Of a DNA stretch of 64,000 nucleotides, positions 1 through 9,100 are shown piece after piece. The position numbers and the translations under genes are program-made. The stretch is from Tenacibaculum jejuense (lineage in GTDB: Bacteria > Bacteroidota > Bacteroidia > Flavobacteriales > Flavobacteriaceae): positions 620,001-684,000 of the forward strand of contig NZ_LT899436.1 of assembly GCF_900198195.1 (NCBI RefSeq). The letters are read 5' to 3'. How positions within the stretch are numbered: position 1 is the first letter of the stretch; every line of letters starts with the position of its first letter. The notes under the pieces are model-generated. The model did no database searches. It was given only the letters and a program-made list of their open reading frames with translations, and was not told where the DNA came from.

Positions 1-1
1 T

Positions 2-466
2 ATAGTAATTGTTTCTTTTCACGGAGGAGCTGAAGGAACTAAGCATAAAAATGTACCTAGAAAAACAGAATATTTCTACGGAGAGAATAGAGGTAATGTA
101 TATGCATTTGCTCATAAAATGATTGATGCTGGAGCAGGAATTGTATTAGGTCACGGTCCACACGTACCAAGAGCAATAGAAGTTTATAAAGGGAAATTTA
201 TCGCTTACAGTATGGGGAATTTTGCAACATACAAACGTTTTAGTATGAGTGGTTCAAAAGCATATTCGCCAATATTTGAATTGAAACTGAAAGAGAATGG
301 AGATTTTATTGAAGGAAAAATCCATTCAGCTATTCAAACTAAAACCAGATACCCTTTTTTAGATACTCAAGAACGTGCATTTAACGAAATAAAAAAGTTG
401 ACTTTACAAGATTTTCCAGAAAATAAAATTAAGTTTGGTAAATCTGGAAAAATAGAATTAAAGTAA
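2..466 (+). CDS. CapA-family metallophosphatase, C-terminal part (5' end outside window)
   Basis: The reading frame is open from the first bases, so the start lies left of the window and about 155 codons are visible. The visible part begins VIVSFHGGAEG and continues with GAGIVLGHGPHVPRAIEVY and IAYSMGNFATY. These are the C-terminal histidine and asparagine motifs of the CapA/PgsA calcineurin-like phosphatase fold, where the GHGPH histidines help to bind metal. Family members are involved in poly-gamma-glutamate capsule formation or act as uncharacterised envelope phosphatases; nothing here says which. The stop is followed one base later by the MerR-like gene, which suggests co-transcription. 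The family call is firm, the substrate is unknown. Confidence 0.85.
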   Translation: MVIVSFHGGAEGTKHKNVPRKTEYFYGENRGNVYAFAHKMIDAGAGIVLGHGPHVPRAIEVYKGKFIAYSMGNFATYKRFSMSGSKAYSPIFELKLKENGDFIEGKIHSAIQTKTRYPFLDTQERAFNEIKKLTLQDFPENKIKFGKSGKIELK

Positions 467-467
467 C

Positions 468-800
468 ATGCACGTTGATCTCCCTAAAAAAAGGTATTAT
501 AAAATTGGTGAAGTTGCCAAAGCATTTGATGTGAATACATCTTTAATTCGTTTTTGGGAAGGAGAATTTGACATTATCAAACCCAAAAAAAATGCAAAAG
601 GGAATCGACTTTTTACTCCTGAGGATATAGAGAATTTTAAGTTGATTTATAACTTAGTAAAAGAAAGAGGTTTTACTCTTGATGGCGCCAAACAAAAACT
701 CAAACAAAATCCAGAGAAAATAGTACAAAATCAGGAGATCATCAGCAGATTAGAAGCTGTAAAAGCAGAGTTAATAAAAATCAAAAATCAAATTGAATAA
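468..800 (+). CDS. MerR-family transcriptional regulator
   Basis: This 110-residue protein opens with KKRYYKIGEVAKAFDVNTSLIRFWE, the winged helix-turn-helix of MerR proteins (residues about 8-75), with the typical RLFTPEDIENFKLIYNLVKE second half. A short C-terminal helix (residues 85-110) can form the dimer coiled coil. There is no effector-binding domain, so it belongs to the small MerR type common in Bacteroidota. It starts one base after the stop of the CapA-like gene and is followed 15 bases later by lemA, so it is probably part of that operon. The target is not visible. Confidence 0.88.
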   Translation: MHVDLPKKRYYKIGEVAKAFDVNTSLIRFWEGEFDIIKPKKNAKGNRLFTPEDIENFKLIYNLVKERGFTLDGAKQKLKQNPEKIVQNQEIISRLEAVKAELIKIKNQIE

Positions 801-815
801 CAAAAAATCGAAATT

Positions 816-1418
816 ATGAAAAAATGGTTAGTTCCTATATTAGTAGTTGTAGCATTAGTGATATACTTTTTTAAATCAGGAGTTAGTTTTAATAACACTG
901 CTGTAGAGTATGAGGAGAATGCAAAAACAAAATGGTCTAATGTAGAGAGTTCATATCAAAGAAGAAATGATTTGATAGGTAATCTTGTGAAAACAGTACA
1001 AGGTGCTGCAGATTTTGAAAAAAGTACGTTAACAGATGTAATTAACGCAAGAGCAAAAGCAACTTCTGTAAATATCGATGCTAGTAAATTAACTCCAGAA
1101 ACTATGGCGCAGTTTCAACAAGCACAATCAGGTTTATCAGGTGCGTTATCTAAGTTGTTAGTTTCTGTAGAGCGTTATCCAGAGTTAAAAGCAAATCGTA
1201 ACTTTTTAGAATTACAAAGCCAGTTAGAAGGAACAGAAAACAGAATTAAAGTTGCTAGAGATAGATACAACGAATCTGTTAATATTTACAATAAGCACAT
1301 CAAAAAATTCCCAGGATCTTTATATGCAGGTTTCTTAAATTTTGATGAAATGGTACGTTACAAAGCTGATCCAGGTTCAGAAAAAGCACCAGATGTTAAT
1401 TTCGATTTTGGAAAATAA
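816..1418 (+). CDS. lemA: LemA family membrane protein
   Basis: The 200-residue protein has an N-terminal membrane anchor (residues 4-20, LVPILVVVALVIYFF). It continues with the LemA signature: YEENAKTKWSNVESSYQRRNDLIGNLVKTVQG, a helical core and the RYNESVNIYNKHIKKFPG motif near residue 155. LemA proteins are single-anchor proteins with a long helical bundle facing the extracytoplasmic side. Their function is not settled, but they commonly sit beside TPM-domain proteins. That is the case here: the next gene starts directly after this stop. Length and motifs are normal for the family. Confidence 0.93.
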   Translation: MKKWLVPILVVVALVIYFFKSGVSFNNTAVEYEENAKTKWSNVESSYQRRNDLIGNLVKTVQGAADFEKSTLTDVINARAKATSVNIDASKLTPETMAQFQQAQSGLSGALSKLLVSVERYPELKANRNFLELQSQLEGTENRIKVARDRYNESVNIYNKHIKKFPGSLYAGFLNFDEMVRYKADPGSEKAPDVNFDFGK

Positions 1419-1856
1419 ATGTCTCAAGTAGAAGATTTTCTTTCTAAAGCAGAAGAACAAGAAATAGTCGAGGCTATTCGACAAGCAGAGTTAAATACTT
1501 CTGGTGAAATTCGAGTGCATATTGAAGCAACTACATCACTTTCGCATTACGATCGAGCATTAGAAGTATTTAAAATGCTTAACATGGATCAAACTAAAGC
1601 AGAAAATGCGGTGTTAATCTATGTAGCAGTTGTAGATCATAAATTTGTGATTTACGGAGACAAAGGTATAAATGCTGTTGTACCAAATGATTTTTGGGAA
1701 ACGACTAGAGATATCATACAACATAATTTTAAGAACGGTAATTTTACAGCAGGTTTAGTTCAAGGAGTATTAAAAGCAGGAGAAGAATTAAAGGCTCATT
1801 TTCCTTGGGATAAAGATGATGTAGATGAATTACCAAATGAAGTATCTAAAGGTTAA
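1419..1856 (+). CDS. TPM-domain protein, short cytoplasmic type
   Basis: This 145-residue protein lacks a signal peptide. It carries a TPM (DUF477) domain over most of its length: EIVEAIRQAELNTSGEIRVHI near the N-terminus and IYGDKGINAVVPNDFWE in the middle. It begins on the base after the LemA stop and is followed immediately by a second, secreted TPM protein, so lemA-TPM-TPM form one transcription unit. In Bacteroidota this trio is a recurring arrangement. TPM domains have been linked to envelope or photosystem repair in other groups; the role here is unknown. Confidence 0.9.
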   Translation: MSQVEDFLSKAEEQEIVEAIRQAELNTSGEIRVHIEATTSLSHYDRALEVFKMLNMDQTKAENAVLIYVAVVDHKFVIYGDKGINAVVPNDFWETTRDIIQHNFKNGNFTAGLVQGVLKAGEELKAHFPWDKDDVDELPNEVSKG

Positions 1857-2705
1857 ATGAAAAAGAGCTTTTTTACTATAATTTTCTTTCTTGTTGCATT
1901 TCAATTCAGTTTTGCTCAGTATAATATTCCTAAGAAACCAAAGTTTCAAACAAGTGTCTACGATTATTACATAAAGAAAAAAGGAGTTAAAGAACAAAAA
2001 GGGTTATTAACTTTAAACGAAAAAACTGCTTTAGAAAACAAATTAGTTCGTTATTCAGATACAACTTCTACTCAAATTGTAGTTGCTATTATTAATAGTA
2101 CTAAAGGAGAAGAAATAGGTTATTTGGCAACGAATTGGGCTCATAAATGGGGAATTGGTCAGAAAGACAAAGACAACGGAGTTTTTGTTCTTTTGGCTAA
2201 AGACGATCGTAAAGTTACCATTAGAACTGGTTATGGTACTGAACACTTATTAACTGATTTTGTTTCTAGACAAATTATAGAATATGATATTCTTCCTTAT
2301 TTTAAAAAGGGACAATATTATTCAGGTTTAAGTTCTGGCGTAACATCCATTTTCAAAGTAATGAATGGAGAATATCAAGGAACTAGAAAAAAGAATTCTT
2401 CTTCTAACGCCGGTGTAATCATTATTGTAATTGTTATTTTCTTTTCACTATTTATTTTTATTGGATATAAAGCATATAGAATTGAAACAGGAAGATCAAC
2501 ATCTTCACTAGAAACTATTATTCTAAGTAATGCTGGAAGAGAAGATAGAAGTAGAAGAAGAGGTTCTTCTCGAAGAAGCGGTGGCTTTGGTGGTTTTGGA
2601 GGATCTTCAGGTGGCTTCGGTGGTGGTGGATTTGATGGAGGCGGTTTCGGAGGTGGATTTGGAGGCGGAGGCTTCGGTGGAGGTGGAGCTACAGGAGGTT
2701 GGTAA
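1857..2705 (+). CDS. Secreted, membrane-anchored TPM-domain protein (YgcG type) with Gly-rich tail
   Basis: This 282-residue protein begins with a cleavable signal peptide (residues 1-20, ending FSFAQ). The TPM domain covers about residues 50-170 (TQIVVAIINSTKGEEIGYLATNWAHKWGIG, then RTGYGTEHLLTDF), followed by a transmembrane segment at about 188-208. The Arg-rich patch and long glycine/phenylalanine tail (GGFGG repeats) at 235-282 are typical of YgcG-like proteins. The domain is therefore displayed in the periplasm while the Gly-rich tail lies in the cytoplasm. It starts directly at the stop of the short TPM gene. The G-rich tail is responsible for a spurious overlapping reading frame around 2530-2739. 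Confidence 0.92.
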   Translation: MKKSFFTIIFFLVAFQFSFAQYNIPKKPKFQTSVYDYYIKKKGVKEQKGLLTLNEKTALENKLVRYSDTTSTQIVVAIINSTKGEEIGYLATNWAHKWGIGQKDKDNGVFVLLAKDDRKVTIRTGYGTEHLLTDFVSRQIIEYDILPYFKKGQYYSGLSSGVTSIFKVMNGEYQGTRKKNSSSNAGVIIIVIVIFFSLFIFIGYKAYRIETGRSTSSLETIILSNAGREDRSRRRGSSRRSGGFGGFGGSSGGFGGGGFDGGGFGGGFGGGGFGGGGATGGW

Positions 2706-2785
2706 CTTTACAAACAACTTAACTTTATGTAACGTTTAGGAAAAATAAGGCATGTAATTATGTGAATACTTAATTCCTAAATATC

Positions 2786-4444
2786 ATGTCAACCAATTTA
2801 AAACGTAGAAGTTTTCTAAAAAACTCATTATTAGTAACTAGTGGGCTTATTTTAGCACCAAATTTTATTAGTTGTGATTCCGATCCAGATGTAACTACAG
2901 ATCCTATACCTTCAGATATCACTGAAAAGAATTTTGATCTTGGCGTAGCAAGTTTTGATCCAACAAACTCTCAAGTTATTATTTGGACTCGCTATTCTAC
3001 TACAAATCCAACTGTAAAATTAATTTGGCAATTAGCTAAAAACAAAGACTTTACAGAGTTAGTTAGACAAGGTGAAGTAGAAACAGATGTTTCCAGAGAT
3101 TTTACTGTAGCTATTGAAGTAAAAGATTTAGATGAGAACTTAAAGTTATATTATCGTTTTGTAAATGTAAATGATAAAGCAACTTCTCCGGTAGGTGAAA
3201 CTTTAACTTTTGGAGCAAATACCTCAGAGCTAAAATTAGCTGTAGCTTCTTGTTCGAATCACGCTTATGGGTATTTTAATGTGTATGAAGCGATCAACCA
3301 ATCTGATGCTGATGTTGTAGTACATTTAGGTGATTACATTTATGAATATGGTGAAGATACTTATGGTTCATTTAGAGATCCAGATCCAATAGGAGAAATT
3401 ATTACTTTAGATGATTACAGAAAGCGTTATCGTTTATATAGATCAGATGTACAATTAAAAGAATTACATCAAAAGAAACCTTTTATTTGTGTTTGGGATG
3501 ATCATGAAGTTACCAACGATGCTTATATTGATGGAGCAGAGAATCATCAAGATAATGAAGGAGATTATCAAGAAAGAAAAAGAAGTGCTTTACAAGCTTA
3601 CAGTGAATATTTACCAAACACCACGAATCTAACAGATAATTCAATTATTTATAGAAAGTTGCAATTAGGAAACTTGGTCGATTTAGTAATGTTAGATACT
3701 AGAATAGTAGGTAGAGATAAGCAATTAGAATATGCAAATTATACAACTGCAAGTGGTTTTGATGCTGTAGCTTTTCAACAAGCTTGGTTAGATCCGTCTA
3801 GAACTTTGTTAGGAGCACAACAGAAAGCTTGGTTTAAAAGTGAAATTGAAGCTTCAAACAGTGCATGGCAAATTATAGGGCAACAAGTTTTAATGGGGAA
3901 AATGTTAATTCCAGCAGAATTAATCACACTTTTTGGTAGTCCACAATTTCAAGTAGCATTGGGTGAATTGGTTCAAATTAAAACAAGGTTATTACAAAAT
4001 GATACTACTTTAACTGCAGAAGAAATCGCAAGAGTAAAAACTGTTATTCCATATAATTTAGATGCTTGGGATGGTTATTATGCGGAACGAGAAGAAATAT
4101 TAGAAACGTTTAGAGATAAAAAAGTTGTGGTATTAGCGGGTGATACTCATAATGCTTGGCAATCGAATTTAATAACTGCCACAGGAGATAAAGTTGGTGA
4201 TGAGTTAGCAACAAGTTCTGTTTCTTCACCAGGTTTTGAATCATTTGTAGGAGCACAAGGAGCTGTTCAATTAGGAAGTGCTTTAGAACTTTTAATCGAT
4301 GATTTAAATTTTGCGAATTTAGTTGATCGTGGATTTATGAAATTAACTGTTACTTCTGGAGCTGTAAAAACAGATTGGAACTATGTAGATACAGTTACCG
4401 AAACTACATATACAACTGCAATAAAAAATACATTAACTATATAG
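2786..4444 (+). CDS. phoD: PhoD-like alkaline phosphatase/phosphodiesterase (Tat lipoprotein-like)
   Basis: The 552-residue protein starts with a twin-arginine signal (KRRSFLKNSLLVTSG) and a Cys in LIL..NFISC that could be a lipobox, so it is probably exported folded. An N-terminal Ig-like PhoD_N domain covers about residues 45-145. The metallophosphatase domain follows, with VASCSN, HLGDYIYEYG, WDDHEVTND, DTR and LAGDTHNAW. These motifs supply the metal ligands of PhoD enzymes, which hydrolyse phosphomonoesters and phosphodiesters with Ca and Fe cofactors. It is a single gene ending in a strong terminator. Phosphate control is typical of the family but not visible in the DNA. Confidence 0.93.
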   Translation: MSTNLKRRSFLKNSLLVTSGLILAPNFISCDSDPDVTTDPIPSDITEKNFDLGVASFDPTNSQVIIWTRYSTTNPTVKLIWQLAKNKDFTELVRQGEVETDVSRDFTVAIEVKDLDENLKLYYRFVNVNDKATSPVGETLTFGANTSELKLAVASCSNHAYGYFNVYEAINQSDADVVVHLGDYIYEYGEDTYGSFRDPDPIGEIITLDDYRKRYRLYRSDVQLKELHQKKPFICVWDDHEVTNDAYIDGAENHQDNEGDYQERKRSALQAYSEYLPNTTNLTDNSIIYRKLQLGNLVDLVMLDTRIVGRDKQLEYANYTTASGFDAVAFQQAWLDPSRTLLGAQQKAWFKSEIEASNSAWQIIGQQVLMGKMLIPAELITLFGSPQFQVALGELVQIKTRLLQNDTTLTAEEIARVKTVIPYNLDAWDGYYAEREEILETFRDKKVVVLAGDTHNAWQSNLITATGDKVGDELATSSVSSPGFESFVGAQGAVQLGSALELLIDDLNFANLVDRGFMKLTVTSGAVKTDWNYVDTVTETTYTTAIKNTLTI

Positions 4445-4466
4445 TTTACGTGTAAATAAAATGATA

Positions 4467-4494
4467 AAAGCTCCTAATTTCAGGAGCTTTTTTT
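4467..4494 (+). terminator. Rho-independent terminator after phoD
   Basis: Nine-base perfect arms (AAAGCTCCT / AGGAGCTTT) around the loop AATTTC, followed by a run of T. It lies 23 bases after the phoD stop. Confidence 0.9.
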
Positions 4495-4509
4495 ATTTAT
4501 CTTTAATTT

Positions 4510-5376
4510 ATGAAAAAAAGCTATTACCTAGTTGTATTATTTTTAAGTTTTGGTTGTTCAAACTATGGTCAATTAAAAAAGTTAGCGAGGTTGCCTAAGC
4601 TATTAGATGAAGTTTCTGGTATAGAAAAAATACATGGAAAGAATTTATTTTGGATGCATAATGATGGGGGTAATAAAAACGAAATTTATTTAGTCAATTC
4701 TTCAGGAAAAATAGAAAGAACTGTTGTCGTAAATGCAAAAAATAACGATTGGGAAGATATTACTTCAGACCAAAAAGGAAACTTGTATTTAGCTGATTTC
4801 GGAAACAATGAAAATATAAGAAGAGATTTAACTATTCTGAAGATCAATTTTGAAGCGGTAATGAAAAAGAAGTCCGTTGAGGTTGAAAAAATACAATTTC
4901 AATATCCCGAACAAACAAAGTTTCCTCCTAAAAAGAAAAAACGCTTTTTTGATGCAGAAAGTATATTGTATTATAATGACAGCTTGTACATTTTTACAAA
5001 AAGTAGAGTTAAAAAAGATTACGGAAAAACAAGTTTGTACAAAATACCAGCAAGTCAAGGAAAATATAATGCAGAATTTATTAGTAGTTTTGAAAACTGT
5101 TCTAAAATGAAATGTTGGATTACATCTTCTAGTATTTCCAATAACGGGCAACAAGTAGCTTTATTAACTTCTAATACTGTTTTGTTATTTTATGATTTTG
5201 ACGGCGACAATTTTCTGAAAGGAAAACTAAAAGAATTAGATCTTGGTTTTGTGTCTCAAAAAGAAGCGATCGATTTTAATGATGATGGCACAAAATTATT
5301 TATCACAGATGAAAGATCTCATGGAAAAGGAGGGAAATTATATGAACTTGATCTTTCTAAAAAAACAAATCACTAA
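4510..5376 (+). CDS. Lipoprotein with beta-propeller-like fold, function unknown
   Basis: This 288-residue protein has a lipoprotein signal (residues 1-16, lipobox LSFGC). The body contains spaced segments such as EVSGIEKIHGKNLFWMHNDGG, DWEDITSDQKGNLYLADFGNN and AIDFNDDGTKLFITDER, which resemble blades of a SdiA-regulated or NHL-type beta-propeller. Homologues are common in Flavobacteriia, usually uncharacterised. The next gene (DUF2237) starts 10 bases later, so the two are probably co-transcribed. I infer an envelope location; no catalytic residues are evident. Confidence 0.75.
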   Translation: MKKSYYLVVLFLSFGCSNYGQLKKLARLPKLLDEVSGIEKIHGKNLFWMHNDGGNKNEIYLVNSSGKIERTVVVNAKNNDWEDITSDQKGNLYLADFGNNENIRRDLTILKINFEAVMKKKSVEVEKIQFQYPEQTKFPPKKKKRFFDAESILYYNDSLYIFTKSRVKKDYGKTSLYKIPASQGKYNAEFISSFENCSKMKCWITSSSISNNGQQVALLTSNTVLLFYDFDGDNFLKGKLKELDLGFVSQKEAIDFNDDGTKLFITDERSHGKGGKLYELDLSKKTNH

Positions 5377-5385
5377 AGAGAATTT

Positions 5386-5751
5386 ATGGAATTAAACGTT
5401 TTAGGAAAACAATTAGAAAGTTGTTGTGAAAATCCTGCTACAGGTTATTTTAGAGATGGTTTCTGTAGAACTGCCGATCATGATTATGGAACACATGTTG
5501 TTTGTGCAGTAGTAACAGAAGAATTTCTTGAATTCACTAAAAAAAGAGGAAATGATTTATCAACTCCAATACCACATTGGAAATTTCCAGGATTAAAACC
5601 AGGGTCAAAATGGTGTTTATGCATTTCAAGATGGTTGGAAGCAGAAAAATATGGTAAAGCTCCTCATATTATTTTGGAAGCAACACATCGAAAAGCATTA
5701 CAATACACAACTCTAGAAAAGTTAAAAGCTTATGAGTTTAAAGTCGAGTAA
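5386..5751 (+). CDS. DUF2237 family protein
   Basis: A 121-residue cytoplasmic protein that matches DUF2237 over its full length: NVLGKQLESCCENPATGYFRDGFCRT at the N-terminus, TPIPHWKFPGLKPGSKWCLC in the middle and APHIILEATHRKALQY near the end. The conserved Cys residues and the GxKWCLCxxRW motif are all present. The family has no assigned function, although structures exist and a small-molecule or metal-binding role has been suggested. It follows the propeller lipoprotein by 10 bases and converges on the DUF423 gene. Confidence 0.92.
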   Translation: MELNVLGKQLESCCENPATGYFRDGFCRTADHDYGTHVVCAVVTEEFLEFTKKRGNDLSTPIPHWKFPGLKPGSKWCLCISRWLEAEKYGKAPHIILEATHRKALQYTTLEKLKAYEFKVE

Positions 5752-5767
5752 TTTTTCCAGTTTTATA

Positions 5768-6136
5768 CTATAAAAAAGAAATTCCTAATAACAACCATCC
5801 TGCAGCTAAACAAAGTCCGCCTAACGGTGTAATTGGACCTAAAAACTTCATCTTTTTTCCAAAAGCTCCAGACAATACTAAGCCATAAATACTAAAAGAA
5901 AATAGAAATACACCAATACTAAATAATAGAACTGTGTTGCTGTATTTTTCGTTAAACTGTAATCCTAATGCTAATAAAGCAATAGCATGATACATTTGAT
6001 ATTTAACACCAGTTTCAAAACTGTCTAATTGATCAGATGATAATTTTTTTTTCAATAAATGTGCACCAAAGGCTCCAAAAATAATTGCTAAGAATCCAAA
6101 GATTGATGCGATAAATATGGTAATTTCTTGAGTCAT
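5768..6136 (-). CDS. DUF423 family small membrane protein
   Basis: This 122-residue protein has four hydrophobic segments. It has the DUF423/YgdD signature: FGAFGAHLLKK near residue 20, a TGVKYQMYHAIALLALG stretch and the C-terminal GPITPLGGLCLAAGWLLLGI. It is an inner-membrane protein of unknown function that is widespread in bacteria. It starts 4 bases after the stop of the upstream large lipoprotein gene on the same strand, so the two share a transcript. Confidence 0.92.
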   Translation of the reverse strand: MTQEITIFIASIFGFLAIIFGAFGAHLLKKKLSSDQLDSFETGVKYQMYHAIALLALGLQFNEKYSNTVLLFSIGVFLFSFSIYGLVLSGAFGKKMKFLGPITPLGGLCLAAGWLLLGISFL

Positions 6137-6139
6137 TTT

Positions 6140-9100
6140 TTAAAAGTTAAATCCTAAACTAAATGTAAAACGACTTCCATCGTCTCCATTGAATAGCGCT
6201 AAATTTGCAGTAAACATATCTAAACCACTAAGCCAAAAAGATCCACCATAACTTGAATTCCATGTGTTAGAAGTGGGAGCAAAAGGACTCCACACTTTAC
6301 CATAATCAAACGCACCAGTTACTCCAACACGCATTGGTATAAACGTTTTAAAGCTTCCTAAACGTAAACGTAAATCATTTGAATGATAAAAACTCTCTGT
6401 ACCTGTAAAACGCTGATTATTATATCCTCTTAAGCTTCTATTTCCTCCTAGGCTAGATGCATGGTAAATTTCAAATCGATTCTTAAAGTTAATATGACTT
6501 CCAACTTCTGTAGCGTACACTAAACTTCTGTTAGGAACTAAATTTTGATAAATAGCTAAAGAAGTTTTTAAATATCCGAAATGACGATCTGTATTATCAG
6601 CATTCATTTTAGCTCCCATCGTTACATCGAAATTCATTCCTTTTGTTGGAAAGCTATTATTATCTGTTCTGTTGTGATTAAAACTAACTTCTCCACCTAC
6701 AAAGTAGTTTCTATCAAAAATATTTGTAACTCCATTTGTGAAGTTTGTAATGTTTCTTCCTGGAGTATTGTCAACTTTAATCGCTTCAAAAGTTCCGGTT
6801 AATTTTACTGTACTTCCCCAGTTAAAACGTCTTATTAAAGAAGGAAAAACTAATAATTCTTCACGTTTTACTCTATAAAAGTCTAAATCATTATTTTGAT
6901 CAAATTCAGATTCATTTCCAAACCCAAAGAAGTTAAAAGAGTAATTACTACTTGTGGCTCTAGCCTTTACTTCTAAACTCCAATTGCCAATAAACTCAGT
7001 AAACTCACCAGTATAATTAATATCAAAACCACTTGTGCTAGAATAATAGTTTGCTGTTAAATTATGCTGATTGTCAAAAGGTCTTTTCTTAAAACCGTAG
7101 CGCGTATGAGTAACATTTACACCAAAGAAGAAACCATCATCTGGGTTAGCTCCTAAACTTGGAAAAACAAGTGTTGTATTATTTTCAATATCTCTATGAT
7201 TGTAAGTGTTTTTAAAATAATTGTCTTCTCTTAAATCATCAGCTTCTTGTCCGTTTACAGTGTTTTTCTTTGAAATATAATCGTAAACCTTTGTCATTTT
7301 ACTATTTCCTTCGACTGAAGAATTGTCTTCGTAAAGATCGTTGTTGTGTCCTCCAATTAAACGTAATAAGATTCCTTCTTTAACATGACCAGAAATAAAA
7401 AATTGATCTTTTCCATTTAAACCATAAAGTTGAATTTCCTTAGTTTCACTGGTTTTGAAAATTCTGCTAAAAAATTTATTTTGTTTTCTTAAGATTTCAA
7501 TGCTAGTCTCATCGTCGTTCAAACGTTTAATAATAAAGATGTCGTCTTTGTCTGTACCAACTATTTGAACTTTCTTAGCTTGTTTAGCATAATATTTTCT
7601 AGCAAAAGATTCTAATTTATCTCTTCTAGATTTAATTTTAGCAATCAACTCTTTTCCGTCTATATCGTAAATGCTTTTAGGGAATTGTTGAATTGATTTT
7701 TCAATAACCTCATCAGTAAGATTTTCTTGAATGTATTTTACTTCCTTCAACCAGTCGTCAAGAGTTAATTGATTTAAGAATTCAGCATCAAAGAAACGAG
7801 GATAATTATTATACCATTTCATGTCTCTAATGTCATAATCCATAGTTTGCATGTTTTTGATTAATGGCGTATTTAACTTTAATACTGGAATCAAAACTCC
7901 ATCAAACTTAGAAAATGGCTGATCTCTATCTCTTGGAATAGGTCTGTAATATTTTTTTCCATCTTTAGTTTCAAATCGAGCAAAACGCCATTGATCTTCA
8001 TGACGATCCCAGTCTCCGATGACCATATCAAATAATCGAGAACGTACCGTAAAACTTTGATCAACTGTATGTTTTCCGTTTTTCCTGATTTTTTCTAGCA
8101 TATCGTATGTACTGATGATTTTTTCAGAGTTTCCAAAAGAATCAACATCTTCACGATTCCCAGCTGGCCTTTCTTCTAACAGATATAAACCACCGCCAAA
8201 AATATCGTTATACATACCTAAAGCAGGTTGTTTGGGCATGTAATATAATTTCGGATTTGTATGATAAATTCCTGCAGCTTCAGCCATATCTGGAATTACA
8301 AAAGCAGCATACGGATGTGACATGGTAAAAATATCTTGAACTACATCAACTAAGAAAGTACCTTTTAAAACGCCACCCATAATTCTACTTCCGTCTTTAT
8401 ACATAGAACGGAGTACGTATTGTTTTCCTTCAGGATTTTGTAGTCTCAAAGAGTTGGTTTGATTTCCACCACCACGACGTATTGGTTTTAAACCTCCAAA
8501 AACGTTATCCAATTCTAAAACAGGAACACTAATTTCTTTACCATATTTTTCACGGTTTAAATCTCCCCACATGAATTTGTGAAAACCAGAAACATTTACT
8601 GCGTTTTTGGTATATAATGAAGTTGTAACTTCTTTTTTATGTTGTTCAAATTCAGAAAAGTCAAAATTTGTTTTCCTCTTAATTGGATCGATAATTTGTT
8701 CGCTGAATAAAAGTTTATTTTTGTCTTTTTCATTAGCGGCATAATATTCCACTATGGCAGAACCATCCTCATAAAAGTTTAATCTAGCATAACCATAATT
8801 TCCATAAGTAAATTTAGCTCCGTATCCAGCTAGAGCAGGAGACTGTTTAGAACCAGAACCACTAACAATTTGTTTAAATCCGTTATTTTCTATGTATTGT
8901 AAATTATGTTCATGTCCGCTTACAAAAACAATATTGTTTTTAAAATCATTAGCGATAGTTTCTATTTGACGAACAAGATCACTGTATTGTTTATGGAAAT
9001 TATCTGTTTGAATTCCCGCATGTGAGCGTAACATATTTTTGAAGGTTCCTAAAATAGGAGCGGGACTCATGTGATCTTTAAAAGAAAAACTTCCTCCGTG

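Noticed and set aside
2530..2739. 69-codon frame rich in Glu and Val in the end of the TPM gene
   Set aside because: It is the shifted reading of the glycine-rich tail of the YgcG-type protein.
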